Source: Bradysia coprophila
Lineage: Eukaryota > Arthropoda > Insecta > Diptera > Sciaridae
Direction of reading: 5' to 3'
Assembly: GCF_014529535.1 (NCBI RefSeq)
Contig: NW_023503493.1
Coordinates: 19,996,001-20,060,000 of the forward strand
DNA: 64,000 nucleotides
The notes beneath the pieces are model-generated. The model did not search any database, was not told the DNA's origin, and saw nothing but the letters and a program-made list of their open reading frames with translations. Each line of letters opens with the position of its first letter. The first letter of the stretch is position 1. Made by a program: the position numbers and the translations under genes. Below are positions 48,163 to 59,700 of the stretch, one piece after another.

Positions 48163-49237
48163 ATGGCAGGTCAAGTTCCTGATGTTAGCTGCACGAGCCA
48201 TCGGTCTAAGTCTTTAGTCGTCGCTGTTGAGGGAAACATTGGTGCCGGCAAGTCGACTTTTCTTGAATATTGTGCTCAACATTCCGAGCTCAATTTTCAG
48301 ACATATCCAGTGCCCGTTGATCAGTGGCAGAGTTTCTACGGCACGAACGTTATGATAATGTTCCTTCTTCTGTCCTCTTTGCACCTCTATATTGACATCT
48401 ATTTTCTTCCTTCATCAGTCGGAGTATTACCGTAATCCGGCTAAGTGGGCCATACCTTCCCAGTTGTTGGTGGGAATGACTGTCGTTGATAATTATAGGA
48501 AGCAGACTTGGAAGCGGATAAAGTTGATCGAGAGGTCTTTGTTCAGTTTTCATGGAATATCTGCTACGGAAGAATGTTATCGAACAGGGCATGGCTGATA
48601 TCATGGGAACTTGGTATGATCGTATGTTGGATGATGGTGATTTGAAGCCCCATGTCATCGGTGGGTTTAACAGCACTACGGTTCATAATAGGAGTCGTTA
48701 ATCATCGTTCTTTCGCTTTCATCAGTTTACTTGCGTACCACTCCTCCTGTTGCTCTGTCTCGTCTTCAAGCCAGAGCTCGTAGTGCTGAAAATTCCGTTA
48801 TATTGGGACAGTTGCTGGATATCCATGATCTACACGAAGAGTGGTTGGAGCAGGTCCATTTAAGAAATTCCGCCTACGAAGAGCCGGAGATGCCAGAAAG
48901 CTCTGAGATGTCATTCATCTTCGCAGTAATCTCAGTTCCTTTTTTCCTTTCTTTACCTCAGGATTTCACTATTGATGCCGATCTGCAGTTGAACGATGTT
49001 TACCATTCATTTTGCATGGTTTCATTTTTTCCGGGGATCCGTTTGATTCACATCAATCTGCACTGTGATCGTATTGGTATTGTCTATCAGTTTCCTGTGC
49101 GCATTCAGGGTACAATTCTTCGTGCTCTTGTCCCGGTCTGTTGTCTCGATTTCATCTTTATTTTGGATCCAATGGTTGTAGCTTGTTCCTGTAGTGCCGG
49201 TTTGTATCCAGGCTCGGCTACTTTTCAGATTTTCTAA
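48163..49237 (+). pseudogene. Deoxynucleoside kinase (dNK/TK2 family) relic
   Basis: The family phosphorylates deoxynucleosides for salvage of dNTPs. Exon-like blocks: 48163-48348, 48419-48660, 48726-48925, 48962 to at most 49237. Seen: P-loop EGNIGAGKST, NPAKWAIPSQ, ERSLFS, NVIEQGMADIMGTWY, YLRTTPPVALSRLQARARS, LHEEWLEQ and DADLQLND. Three defects: the catalytic glutamate of the E-P-V..W motif is valine (VPVDQW, codon GTG at 48310); a frameshift lies at about 48545, where a few residues normally after ERSLFS are missing and the original frame stops at 48596-48598; and the LLELM segment before the NPAKW block is absent at the first exon join. The later blocks are in phase with each other. It is probably a decayed paralogue. 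If an unseen intron explains the frame change, a protein could exist, but the valine would still predict no activity. Confidence 0.8.
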
Positions 49238-49494
49238 CAATATCATACAATTTTTCACATAGTTTTGCGGAGCAAAAATTTTTCACGTCCGTCCATTTTC
49301 ATGGCACACTACACTACTCCAACACTACTCTTCCTACACAAAATCGAATATCGAAGAGAAATTCGTTTCTTTATTTGAACATTCTTCATTGAACAAATGA
49401 AAAGAGCAGAGAAGTAAATCAATTTTTCAAAGAAACTTTGCTAATTAGAGAAGGCAATGTCCATTTATTTAGAGTCGAAAGAATACTGTCTTAA
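49238..49494. other. Spacer between kinase relic and Helitron
   Basis: AT-rich, no feature seen. Confidence 0.4.
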
Positions 49495-49611
49495 TCTATA
49501 TAATAAAACCGAAAAGTCGTTACACCTTGGTTCACCTAGCTTCACTTGGTTTCACCTAGCTTCACTTGGGTTCACCTAGCTTCACCTGGGTTCACCTAGC
49601 TTCACCTGGCT

Positions 49612-50080
49612 ACCCCCCCGTCCAACGGTCACAAGGCTGACCTCTAGGACGAGGGTTTGGCTAACTCCCGTCCAACCGCGGCTTTTCTGACCTCTATGAC
49701 TAGGGTTTGGCTACCCACCCTCCAATGGCCCCTGGGCTTACCTCTAGGATGTGTGTTTGGCTACTCCCGTCCAACGGCTACTCAGCTGACCTCTAGGACG
49801 ATGGTTTGGCTATACCCAGTCCAACAGCCACTGGGCTGACCTATAGGACGAGCGTTTGGCTACCCATCCGTCCAATGGCCATTTGCCTGACCTCTAGGAC
49901 GAGGGGTTTGTTACTCCCTGCAAAGGCCATTTGGCTGGCTACCCTTGTTCAGAGTATGATCTGCTCATCTCTAGGACGAGTGGTTAGCTACCCACAGTCC
50001 AATGGTCACGTTGCTTAACTTTCGACCGACGACTTCCACACAGAGCTTTTATCGGTCACTGGGTTATCTTCTTGGACGAG
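49612..50080. repeat. 50-bp minisatellite inside the Helitron
   Basis: Units around gtttggctacccccgtccaa and ctgacctctaggacgag recur every 50 bp (ctctagga at 49642, 49692, 49742, 49791, 49841, 49892), then decay. Just upstream (49525-49605) the 20-bp unit ttcacctagcttcacttggg repeats five times. ORFs here are repeat artefacts. Confidence 0.9.
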
Positions 50081-51059
50081 CTTTTGGCTGCCCATTATCA
50101 TATTTTATGAGAATTTGTAATTCGCGGTTGTAAATCTTGATTAAAACTAAACATCCGAGAAAAAAACATTTTCAATGTCTCTCACATCAATTGTTTCATC
50201 TATATTCAAGATCAACCTGAGAAAATTGTGTAACAACGTTTTCGTCTTGCTTGGAAAGGTTTCCCTGAAAAACTGAGATAAGGCGATTTGCTAATATGTT
50301 TTCTATTGACAAGAGCATGTTAATTACTTTCTTCGCTGTGACGATGTGTCTGCTCAACTGAATCTTTATTTTTTTTTTAAATCACCAAAGAATTATTTAA
50401 TTGAGAAATTGAAAACTTAAATAAATGTACACAGATTAAACTCGATAAAATCCGTGATTAATAATTTAACGTACGCTTGAACTGCCGAAAAAAATCCTCA
50501 TCCGATTTTAGCTGGTTAGTAAAAACACCAGACCCCAAAAAATAGCCCAGCGATATCAGTGAGATTAAGGGTTTCAGTTGCAAACTAAGAGTAATTATAC
50601 CTAGAGAGGAAATTTCGAACAAAACTACGTGTTTTATGTGGTCCCAACATATAATGCGAAATTTTTATTGGTATGTGTTTGCCCACTTCATTAAGTGGGC
50701 AAATTTTACTATCAAAAACGTCAAAGCATACATGTGTTGGTGTAAAATAATACGAAATGTGTATCTTATATCTTATATTGTGTCAAAGTCTTTGGAGATG
50801 TAAATGTGATAAGGTGGGTTGGTGCGATAATGGGTGTAAGTGTGATAAGGAGTGACATTCTGAAAGAGTGTGAATTAGATCAGAAGGATGATAAGGATGA
50901 TTTTATAAAACTCAATAAATTGTTAATCAAACTAGGTTCTTGGCTATCACTAAGATTGATCTAGCTTTATTTAGATCAACGATTACTGCGGAACTAAGAT
51001 TCATTCGGAATTATGATTTCTAATGAATTACTAAAATTAAATAAAAGTGATAGAACATT

Positions 51060-51540
51060 ATGTCAATGTGGTTGAGAGAATTGGTGGGATTAATAGGTTC
51101 AGTGTGGTTAGGAGTGTCAGTGTCAGTGTCGCTATTGTTCGTTTCCGAAGGAACTCTGAATTTTCGGAAAGGAAAAATTTGGTTAATTGGGATGTAGTTT
51201 TAGTTTTAGGTAGGTTGGTAATGTCAGTGTAATTGGGAGTGTTAGTGTGGTTGTTAGTGTTAGTTTGGTTGGTAGTGTTAGTGTGGTTGGTAGTGTTAGT
51301 GTGGTGTTGGAAGTGCAGTATGACTAGGATTGTCATTGGGATTAGATGTGAAAGTGTGGAAGTTTCAGTATATTGAAAGCATTGTGGTTGGGAATGTCAG
51401 TATGGTTAAGAGTGTCAGTGATGTTTTGAGTCCTAGCATGGTCTCAGGAGTGTCAGTGTTGTTGGGAGTGTCGGTGTACTTGGAGTGTCATTTGAATTTA
51501 TTATGTCAGTGTGGTTGAGATTGTCAGTACATCCCGGGCG
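51060..51540. repeat. GTGT(C/T)AGTGTGGTT repeat at the Helitron 3' side
   Basis: Irregular short repeats of gtgttagtgtggttggta and gtgtcagtgtggtt, with a strong G/T strand bias, immediately before the terminal hairpin. Confidence 0.85.
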
Positions 51541-51561
51541 AAGCCCGGGTTACAGTGCTAG

Positions 51562-53112
51562 TAAAACAATAAATTCGGCAATCATCTGTCATCAACAATG
51601 ATGATATGTTTACCCTAGAAGGTTAAAAATAGATAGTCGCCTTCGGCTCATGCAACAACTCCCCAAGTGTCTAAATAAACATGTGGACAGAGGTGAATAA
51701 TCTTCTATTAATTTTTTTGTTAATATTGACACGACTTGGTTGAAAAAAAGAGATTAGGTTGGCTCTGATGATGAAAAATCGAAGAAAAATTGTTTTCAAT
51801 TGAAAGTATATTTCGGATGTTGTTTTTTGGTTAAGTGATTTTTTGAGAGACGTGCCCTACACGGTGGGGCTGAACGAACTTTAAATAAAAGTGTAAGTTA
51901 ACATGCTGGGTTTTTTCATAAGTAAGTTGGGGGAGGACAGTGCTATTCAAATAAACAAGTTTTAGCAAAATCCCCTGAACTGTTTCTGAGAACCAGCATC
52001 AACGTCAGCTAGGGCTTGTGAAACACTGATGACTTAAGACTGACATTGGAATTCATAGAGGGAAAAATTCTAAGACTTACAGTTTAAAAATTGTTGCTTT
52101 CGACATTTTCTTCATAGAACAATAGCAGCTGAAAGTCAAAATTTCACCATATTGAAAGGCTGATATCTCCTTACGAAGCAACTGAGGAAGCCTCTAAATG
52201 GTAATCCCAATTTAATGATGTTATTAGCATTTTTAGGAGGTTAGATTGTTTAAAACCTTATCCAACTCCAACTCTTATCCAGCGCCAGAATAAGTTTAAC
52301 AAGGAAGTTCACCAACTTGTTATAAAGACATAGCAAATAATGTTGAAAGTGGTTACATGGAAAAAAAGACAAATACTAATGTACGCTCGAGGCGTGTAAG
52401 ACTCAAATAATATATCTCGTGAAGGAAAAATATTTTCAGAATTTGCGAATAGTAGACTTGTCGTTGATGAACTGACAACTTTCCGTGTATTAACAGAATA
52501 AAGAGTTTTCCAAATTCCAAATTTCCAAATTTTCATTGTTTATTGAATGACATCGAATCGTCAAATCCACCAAAAACAAGATAGAAAAATTTCAGCATAA
52601 AATCTGTACTTAAATTTAAAAAAGTAGCTGACCACGAAAGGAGCTTGAATTTAACATTATGAGACTAAAAGTAACAATCAGGGTGTAGTGCTCTGCGTAT
52701 CTAATGTGCAGATCTTGGCGTACGTCTTCCTAGTATTTTTTAAATGTACGTTTCGATAATGGTCTTCTAGGTATTGCTTTGTGACAGATGGACAAGCAAT
52801 GCAACTCTTCAGTGTGTAAGCGACCATGTCGTAGAAAATTAGATTTGTAATGGGAACCATAACCATAATTTCTCTTCCTAACAGACGAAACATTGTCACG
52901 TGAGTTTCTATGCTGTGTTAAATGGCAGCTGCGTTTAACGACACGAAATAATTCATTTCACGTGAACGTTGCGAACATTTAAATAGACGTTTTCACATTG
53001 CCCGATCTGTGTCCGGAAAGTTTTACCACTGATTTTTAGTAATTGTTGTAGGGCACCCTTGGAACTACTTGGGAGTGAACACCTATGAGTGAATACATTT
53101 CAAGTTTAAATT
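51562..53112. other. Intergenic, no gene seen
   Basis: AT-rich. A 73-codon - strand ORF at 52678-52899 has a C-x2-C...H-x4-H arrangement that hints at a zinc finger, but the spacing is too short and nothing else supports it. Confidence 0.4.
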
Positions 53113-53750
53113 TTACTTTTTATTCAACATATCCAATATTTCCTTTTTCAGCTGGTCCTTTTCTGTTGGTTCAAATTTTTGAAGTTTGCTTCTAACCGTC
53201 TTTATAAACTCAACATCTTCAATTTGGCTCGCTAGCCGCTTTCTAGCATTGTGAAATTCGTTTTTATCTTCTCCGATTTCAGAATCGTTGGAGTTACACG
53301 TTCTACTATTATCGGCTTCGATCTTGCTTGTACTTGGGGATCCTCCACATAATAGTGTCGCCCACTCTTTTGCGTTGCTCTCTAAAAACGTCAAATGATC
53401 ACCGTACTTTTCCAAAAATGTTGTTCTCTGAATCGATGGATCTCTGAATTCTGCCTGGCGATCGTGTCGGTATTGTTCACGTATCAGTAGCCAATTCTCT
53501 TTGAGCCATGTTACTGTTTGGTAACGTAGAATGCACTATGTGAATGTTTTACAACACATTTTTTAAGTGGCCAGTTTACTCATTACTTACTTTTCAGTCT
53601 GGTCTTTTGTGATAAGACCTTCCAAGTCGGTTGATCAGTCACAAAATCGTTTACATCAAAATTTGGTTTGTACCACAACAACGTACCATGCTCTTTCATA
53701 GCATTTATCATTAAAAGATTGTTGTGCATTTCCATATCTCTTGGAGGCAT
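53113..53750 (-). CDS. MADF-BESS domain protein, 186 aa
   Basis: Exons (-) 53750-53591 and 53513-53113, 561 nt in all, joined with phase 1 (donor a|gtaagt, acceptor aaacag|ta). The N-terminal half fits a MADF (Myb/SANT-like) DNA-binding fold: LLMINAMKEHGTLLWYKPNF, QPTWKVLSQ, then WLKENWLLIREQYRHDRQ, which spans the intron. The C-terminal stretch DVEFIKTVRSKLQKFEPTEK plus QLKKEILDML is a BESS-type protein-interaction motif. Between them lies a polar linker. Dipteran genomes carry many such small putative transcription regulators. The protein has no acidic activation region beyond the linker. The ATG at 53750 is the first in frame (MPPRDME). Confidence 0.72.
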
Positions 53751-54837
53751 TTTAAAGAATGAATAATTTAAAGAATGGAACGAGAATGAATTATATAGTC
53801 ACGTAGTCTATAAATGAATGTCTTTACAGTTCTTCACGTTCTTCACAACAAAAACACTCTCCATACCAAAATACAAAAATCAATTGACATCTGCACTGAA
53901 CTAATTTAAAGTCGGCACTAATGTCGTCCCCGGTCAATTGCACCATATGTTCAGTCTTCAATGTCACTTAGAAAAGTCCGTCCGCCAAAATTTGATTGAT
54001 TGTTTTTTTTTTTTTGAATTTTTCCTTTGGTGAAGTTCTTATTAACGAGGTGGTTCGTTATAACTCCACGGAGTGACGAAGTGAGCTAAAATCAGCCTAA
54101 TACAGCAGTGTTTCCTAGCATAACATCGAAAATATTTGTAGGTTGATGGAATAGGCTTGATGTTAAGGACCATTTTAGACAAAACTCATCGATTACTTCT
54201 GCTGGAGGTTAAAGGTTAATGAGCAGCAAAGTTGACGTTTTCGTGTTAGTGGTGTGTGTGATATAATTTTTCAATGAATTTCGGTCATAATTCCTCTAGG
54301 TAGTATACCTCTATGTGAGCAGGTTAAAAAGACCCAAAAAATGTGAAAATGAGTTTAGTTTCGTTTCGATCAAGTTACTTTCCATAGAGATATTGTAACT
54401 GACGTTGTGACAGTGTTTTGAGCGTGTTTTTACTGCTTGCAGGTTCTTTCTTCTATATTTGGGAATTTTGAACCATACACATTTCTCCAAAAACAACAGA
54501 GGATCTTCTGAAGACAAGAAAAAGGTCGCCCTCCTAAATAGTATATTTTATTTCAGTTTCAAAACAATAACAAAATGTTAACATGTCACATACGGTTATT
54601 CATCTGTTATGCATAATGACGACAAAAATAATGACAAGCTCTGGGTAATATGGTCCTTTATACAGCAAAATGAATGTTAAAAAAATTGAAGTACAAGATT
54701 TGAAATCAACAGATTAAAGTAATAGACCCGATAATAATGCTGGTCATATGCTTGCCGTCTGTAACAGGCGTAACAGGTTAAAAAGATAATAAATTACAAA
54801 ATGAAGAAACTACAAACGAAAGTTGCTCATTCCTCCT
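53751..54837. other. Intergenic, no gene seen
   Basis: Between the MADF-BESS start and the Drep4 stop, both genes on the - strand. No ORF with recognisable content. Probably 3'UTR of Drep4 plus the MADF promoter. Confidence 0.4.
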
Positions 54838-56159
54838 CTACTTTTCTGACTGCTTTTGTCGATTGGACGATGCCAGTAATTTCTCAATAAATTTATATTC
54901 GTCACATTTCGTACATATCCCGCCACCACTTGATTCCAGCTCATGTACGCCCTTATCATGGCAGACAATGTGAACGAATTTCAAATTTTCAACTGTAAAA
55001 ATTTCCAGAAAATATTTCAACACCGAAATGTTCACACAGATTCGTTTGTGTTTCGAGCATTTCAATTTGCCATCAACCAAATCCGTAATAGAATCCAACA
55101 TTGATGGCAAAATCGACCGAGATATTTCGATACGATGATCCAAATTCCAGATCTGGAATAAAATGGCATTCTCTCGACTTTCGTACGGATTGATTATGTG
55201 ATTTCCGTAGTTACACTCGTCCGAGTTCCATAGTCCGTGGCACAGGAAATCCCCTTCGTCGGTGCACAGAGACACACAAAATTGATCAATAATTTCGTGT
55301 TTTTCTAGCATGTTTCTGATGTTCTGCTTCAGTTTCTTTCTTGGCACCTCACCGTCCAATTGATCATGGACACATTTTCTCTTAATCAGTTGATGTTTGT
55401 TCGAATGGCTACGATCGAAATACGATGAAAAGTAGTCCACACCAGTCAATAAATTGCGAAACGTCTCCAAAATGTTATCAATTAGAATGTGTGCCCTTTT
55501 GTTCGTTCGATAAATTACCGATCGACAGAGATCATCTTTTGTTTTGTAGAAATAGCCTCGAATTCGATCTTGAGATCGGCGACACATTACTTTTTCCTTC
55601 GTATCTAATCCAACCGGTTGTCCTTCGAACCATTCAACATGATCAGTCTTTGTACTTTTCAATTTTAGATTTTCCGATGATTTTCGAAGACATTCACTCA
55701 AATGCTTATTCACCTCGTCTCGATATTCGTTTACAAAATTTCTGATTAAATTGCCCGTTTCGATAACACTGAAATTTTTCCGAATCGCATTGTAGAACAG
55801 CTCAAAATCTGAAACAATTTTCAAGGTCAGTAGTGCTTGTTTCCATACATAGTTATGACGCCTTACCTGTTTCCACTTTATCTTGCTGAGTAGCGACAAT
55901 GAACAATGTTTGTGGTGCTATCGTGCTAAAATAGTCTTCATCTAACACAGCTGCCCCGTCCTTGGCCACATACAGCAATGGCTTTCGAATCTTTGCCAAG
56001 GAAAAATTAAGAAAATTATTAAATTAAGCTCTGTAGCAGATTGTCACTTACATTCAATTTTACAGAGGCCTTATCCAGTAGCATTTTTAGCGAGTTGGCT
56101 GCTACACCAATCTTTCGCGTGCGATTCACATTTGTGATTTTGTATCCATTCAATTGCAT
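54838..56159 (-). CDS. Drep4: Caspase-activated DNase homologue (DFF40/CAD, Drep4)
   Basis: Apoptotic endonuclease that cuts chromatin between nucleosomes once its inhibitor (ICAD, Drep1 in flies) is cleaved by caspase. Exons (-): 56159-56052, 55990-55867, 55808-54838; 1203 nt, 400 aa. Residues 1-77 form the CIDE-N domain (RTRKIGVAANSLKMLLDKAS, KPLLYVAKDGAAVLDEDYF) that pairs with the inhibitor. The nuclease part carries RSQDRIRGYFYKTK, CTDEGDFLCHGLW, NPYESRENAILFQIWNLDHR, ENLKFVHIVCHD and a final CTKCDEY; its histidines and cysteines match the metal-binding and catalytic pattern of CAD. The length is close to vertebrate CAD and flanking splice phases agree. It ends in a basic, serine-rich tail. 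Start at 56159 is the only ATG before the CIDE-N domain. Confidence 0.93.
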
Positions 56160-56792
56160 TTTATCAATCTAGATTCTGCGTTTTATTGTGCAAGACTAGA
56201 GTTTGTTTGTGAACTTGCTCCATTTAAATGTAAACAAAACAAAGACGACAGTAAGAACAGCTGATTAATGTGATGAGAATCCCAGGCGATATAATTGCTA
56301 GTGCGGTCAACGGTGTCACGACGGCTTTGGGCCTGCTATTATTTTTTTAAATAAAGCAGAGAAACGTGATAAATGCTGGACGATCGGACGAGCTCTTTAC
56401 TGATTTCAGAGATTTTTAAAAGTTATCAGAAAGTATGGTGACCGTATTTCAGCTTTGCTTTGACAAAATGAATATGATTCATATGGTTGTAATGTCTATA
56501 GGTTTGTTCCAAGTATAAACACGAAATTTGACTGGCTGAGGTGGATGAGGTTATGTCTGGATGAAATTTGATAGTAATTTGACAATTATTCATATGTCTT
56601 TGGTAACAGACTTTTATGCACGGCTCGTGTAAGTACGACGGCTCATTCACTTAGTCAACACATGCGCACGAAATGTCAATTTGACATTTCTGTACGATGT
56701 GAGTACACATAACCTCTGAACCATTATTTAGATATACTCTCGCGCTTATCACTTCTTGAAACGTGTTTTTATTTAACAGAATAATTGAAACC
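56160..56792. promoter_or_regulatory. Divergent spacer between Drep4 and DUS3
   Basis: 633 bp separate the two ATG codons, which point away from each other. The spacer must hold both promoters. I see no clear TATA box; aaatgtcaatttgacatttc at about 56669 is a nearly perfect palindrome near the DUS3 side and could be a regulatory site or decayed repeat. Confidence 0.5.
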
Positions 56793-59700
56793 ATGGATGG
56801 AATCTGTTACGTGAAGAAAGAGTGTGTTTGCTGAATTAGCCGCCTTCAAATTCTGTCTCTGAATAAATTGTTTCCTTACAGATTCCTGATTGCCACAGAA
56901 GCTCGGTCCAATGCATCGGAAAGTAATTCCAATGCACCCGAACTGCCAGACACAACGAAGAGCTGTGATAACGTAAATCAGAATGAGTCGGTCGATGGGA
57001 GTGAGAAGAGAAAATGTTCAGAACTGGAGGAGGGACAGGAGCCGAAGCGGAAAAAGTACGACAAGAAAAATCGCGGGCAAAATAAGGTATAGATTTCGTC
57101 TTTAAATTATAATTGTTTTGATTCCTACTAACGCATTGTCTATTCATCCAACTCGGTGAAGAAGATTTTTATCTAAGAATTTTTTATTTGCATTCCTGGG
57201 TAGTAATTTAAGTCACCAATGTTTCTCAAGCACATTCAAAACGTAAATTTCGACCTTATCACATCACCTTCGCCGTTGGTGTTATTGAGATTACAGGATT
57301 TTGTTAATCTGTATTATCGGTCTTGATTCCATAGACAATCATTATCCATGTGACCTGACATGCCGCTGATTTTACATCGTAATTTGAAAGTCAATTTTAC
57401 ACGAACTGATGGACATTCTTATTCTTTAAAAATTGATATGAATTCGAAGTTTCTTAAGGCAGGGGAGTGACAGGTATTTTGGCTCTGAACTAAAGTTTGT
57501 TTATTTATAACGATCCTAAATCAGAATCCACGCGAAACGTTGAGCGACCTACATTCTGTCAATAAGGTTTCGATTTTTAGTCGTCGATCGCTTTTCATCG
57601 CATCAACTTTCGATTGTTACAGACTGAATGTAATGCTAAAGAGTAAAGACAAACGATATGACTCAGTCGCTGACTTTCAATTTTATTTCCGTCTTTTTCA
57701 TTTAAAGGCTTTGTTGGCATTTTAATCTATTTCCAATCCTTTCCATTCAGACTCTACTTACCAAACTTGTGTTCAAACACCGGCTTCTGTTCCTCTGGTG
57801 GCGGTTGCCGTGGTGGTGGATCAATAACAGTTGTACGTTCTGGAATAGGTCGTATTATCTCCCATGGGGGCGGTTGTCCAGGATATGGATTTCTTTCTCT
57901 TTGTCCTCGGTGTATATCTCCCCAAATATCATTCGGCCATGGCGTGTCTGGTAGTTTGGTTGGTACTACCGTTTTCTGTGCGGGTGCTTGGTGGATCTAA
58001 ATTTCGAATTTTGGTTCGTTAGTTGCTTTACCTAAGTGGGTTTTCTATGTGGTGAAGAAATTTTACCAGAAGCGATAGGAAGATTCCTATCAAAACGTAG
58101 AAATATTTCATGATCGTCTTCACTCTACGAACGATGAGCTAAAAAGCCATAATTTCAGTTGATGCAACGTCCTTTTATAATGGTAAATAACAAATAAAGG
58201 TGGTTTGTTGAAACGGCGGAAAAACAAAATTTTATCTGTCTCCACGAATTGTTTAAACAGGTTGTACATTTTGAGGTCATAATTCATTGTTTGTCTACAT
58301 TGAAAATAAACTCGCAACTGGAGTTGGGAACACCAGGGTACCGGTGAATATTCGCAAAACAAACGTTTAATAAAATGTCTCGGGTTTGTAGTTGCAGATG
58401 TCATGTAATTTCCAAATGAGAAATGAATAAGTTCGCGATAGACAGGATTTCGAGCAAAATTGCTTTAATATTTTAATAAGCTAACTTTTTTGGAATAATT
58501 GTCAATGAACCACTTTTTTAAAGTGGTGGAAACGGCCGAAGGGGAAATATATGTTACCTTAAAGTCAAGCCTACCTAGTACTTAACGCATTCGATTTTCC
58601 ACGCTCTTCCACAAAATTGCTAGCCATCATTGTCAAGTAAAATTTATTCTTGTCTTCCACTGACTCACCCAGGGCCGGCATCAAAATCGATTTCATCACA
58701 TCAAAGAGGACAATTTGTGTAAGTCATTGTTCAATGGCAGTGATAACGCAACGAAATGCGCATACGAAAAATGTAAATTTATCCACGACATCCACAAATA
58801 TATGGAGAACAAACCCGCAGATGTGGCTGGTACATGCTACATATATTCGACGAAGGGATTTTGCGAACGTGGATTAACCTGTAGATTTTCTGGAAGCCAT
58901 TTAGATGAAAATTTGAATAATTTAAAGGCTGAATTCTACAATCCGAATGCCGGGAATGATACGAAAAATCAGATCAGCTACGGTGAGTGTTAGAGCAATA
59001 TGCGATAGTTTTGTGACTTACGCCTACGTTCAATTTTCAGACCTTCAAGTTACGCTACGAAAGCGCAACTACAATTTCGACCTGTCCAAGAAAATTTTAG
59101 CTGAGATTGACGCCGAAAAGAAACAAAAAAAGGAAAGTCCAGAGGAAAAACCAATGGGCTTTGTGCCAGATACAGACGTCATCAAGGAGAGAGTTGACGA
59201 GAAAAGGTCAATTAATTTTCGTGAAAAGTTGTTCTTGAGCCCATTGACGACTGTGGGTAATCTCCCGTTTCGTCGGATTTGCAAAGAGTTCGGTGCCGAT
59301 GTTACATGTGGTCAGTTGAATTTATTTCCGCTCGGAATTTTGCTTTTTTAAATATGATATTTTCCTGAAGGTGAAATGGCTTGCGCTGTTCCGATTTGTA
59401 ATGGACTTTCGCAAGAGTGGGCTCTGACCAAGCGACACTCTTCAGAAGACTTATTTGGCGTACAGTTATGTGCAAATAATCCCCAACTGCTAACGTTCGC
59501 GTGTCAATTATTGAAAGAAAACGCAGAAGTGGACTTCATCGATCTTAATCTGGGATGTCCGATTGAATTGATCTATGGACAGGTAATGATCAGCGCTATA
59601 ATAATAATTGACCATGAAATTGCAATATCATCGAATTACAGGGTGCCGGCAGTGCATTAATTCGACGACCGAATGTGCTGGAGATTATGGTCAGAAGTTG

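Larger units (their letters stand above)
49495..51561 (+). mobile_element. Non-autonomous Helitron (2.07 kb)
   Basis: Begins TCTATATAATAAAA after an A and ends with the hairpin CCCGGGCGAAGCCCGGG followed by ttacagtgCTAG before a T: the TC...CTAG ends, 3' subterminal hairpin and A/T insertion point expected of Helitrons. It has no inverted repeats, no target duplication and no Rep/helicase ORF. It carries a 20-bp repeat (49525-49605), a 50-bp minisatellite (49612-50080) and a GTGTCAGTGTGGTT-type repeat (51060-51540). Confidence 0.9.

Noticed and set aside
49657..50018. Two + strand ORFs with repeated SRPTA..LTSRT peptides
   Set aside because: They are translations of the 50-bp minisatellite inside the Helitron.
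52678..52899. 73-codon - strand ORF with C-x2-C and H-x4-H
   Set aside because: The spacing between the cysteine and histidine pairs is shorter than in a C2H2 finger. There are no neighbouring exons and no other support.
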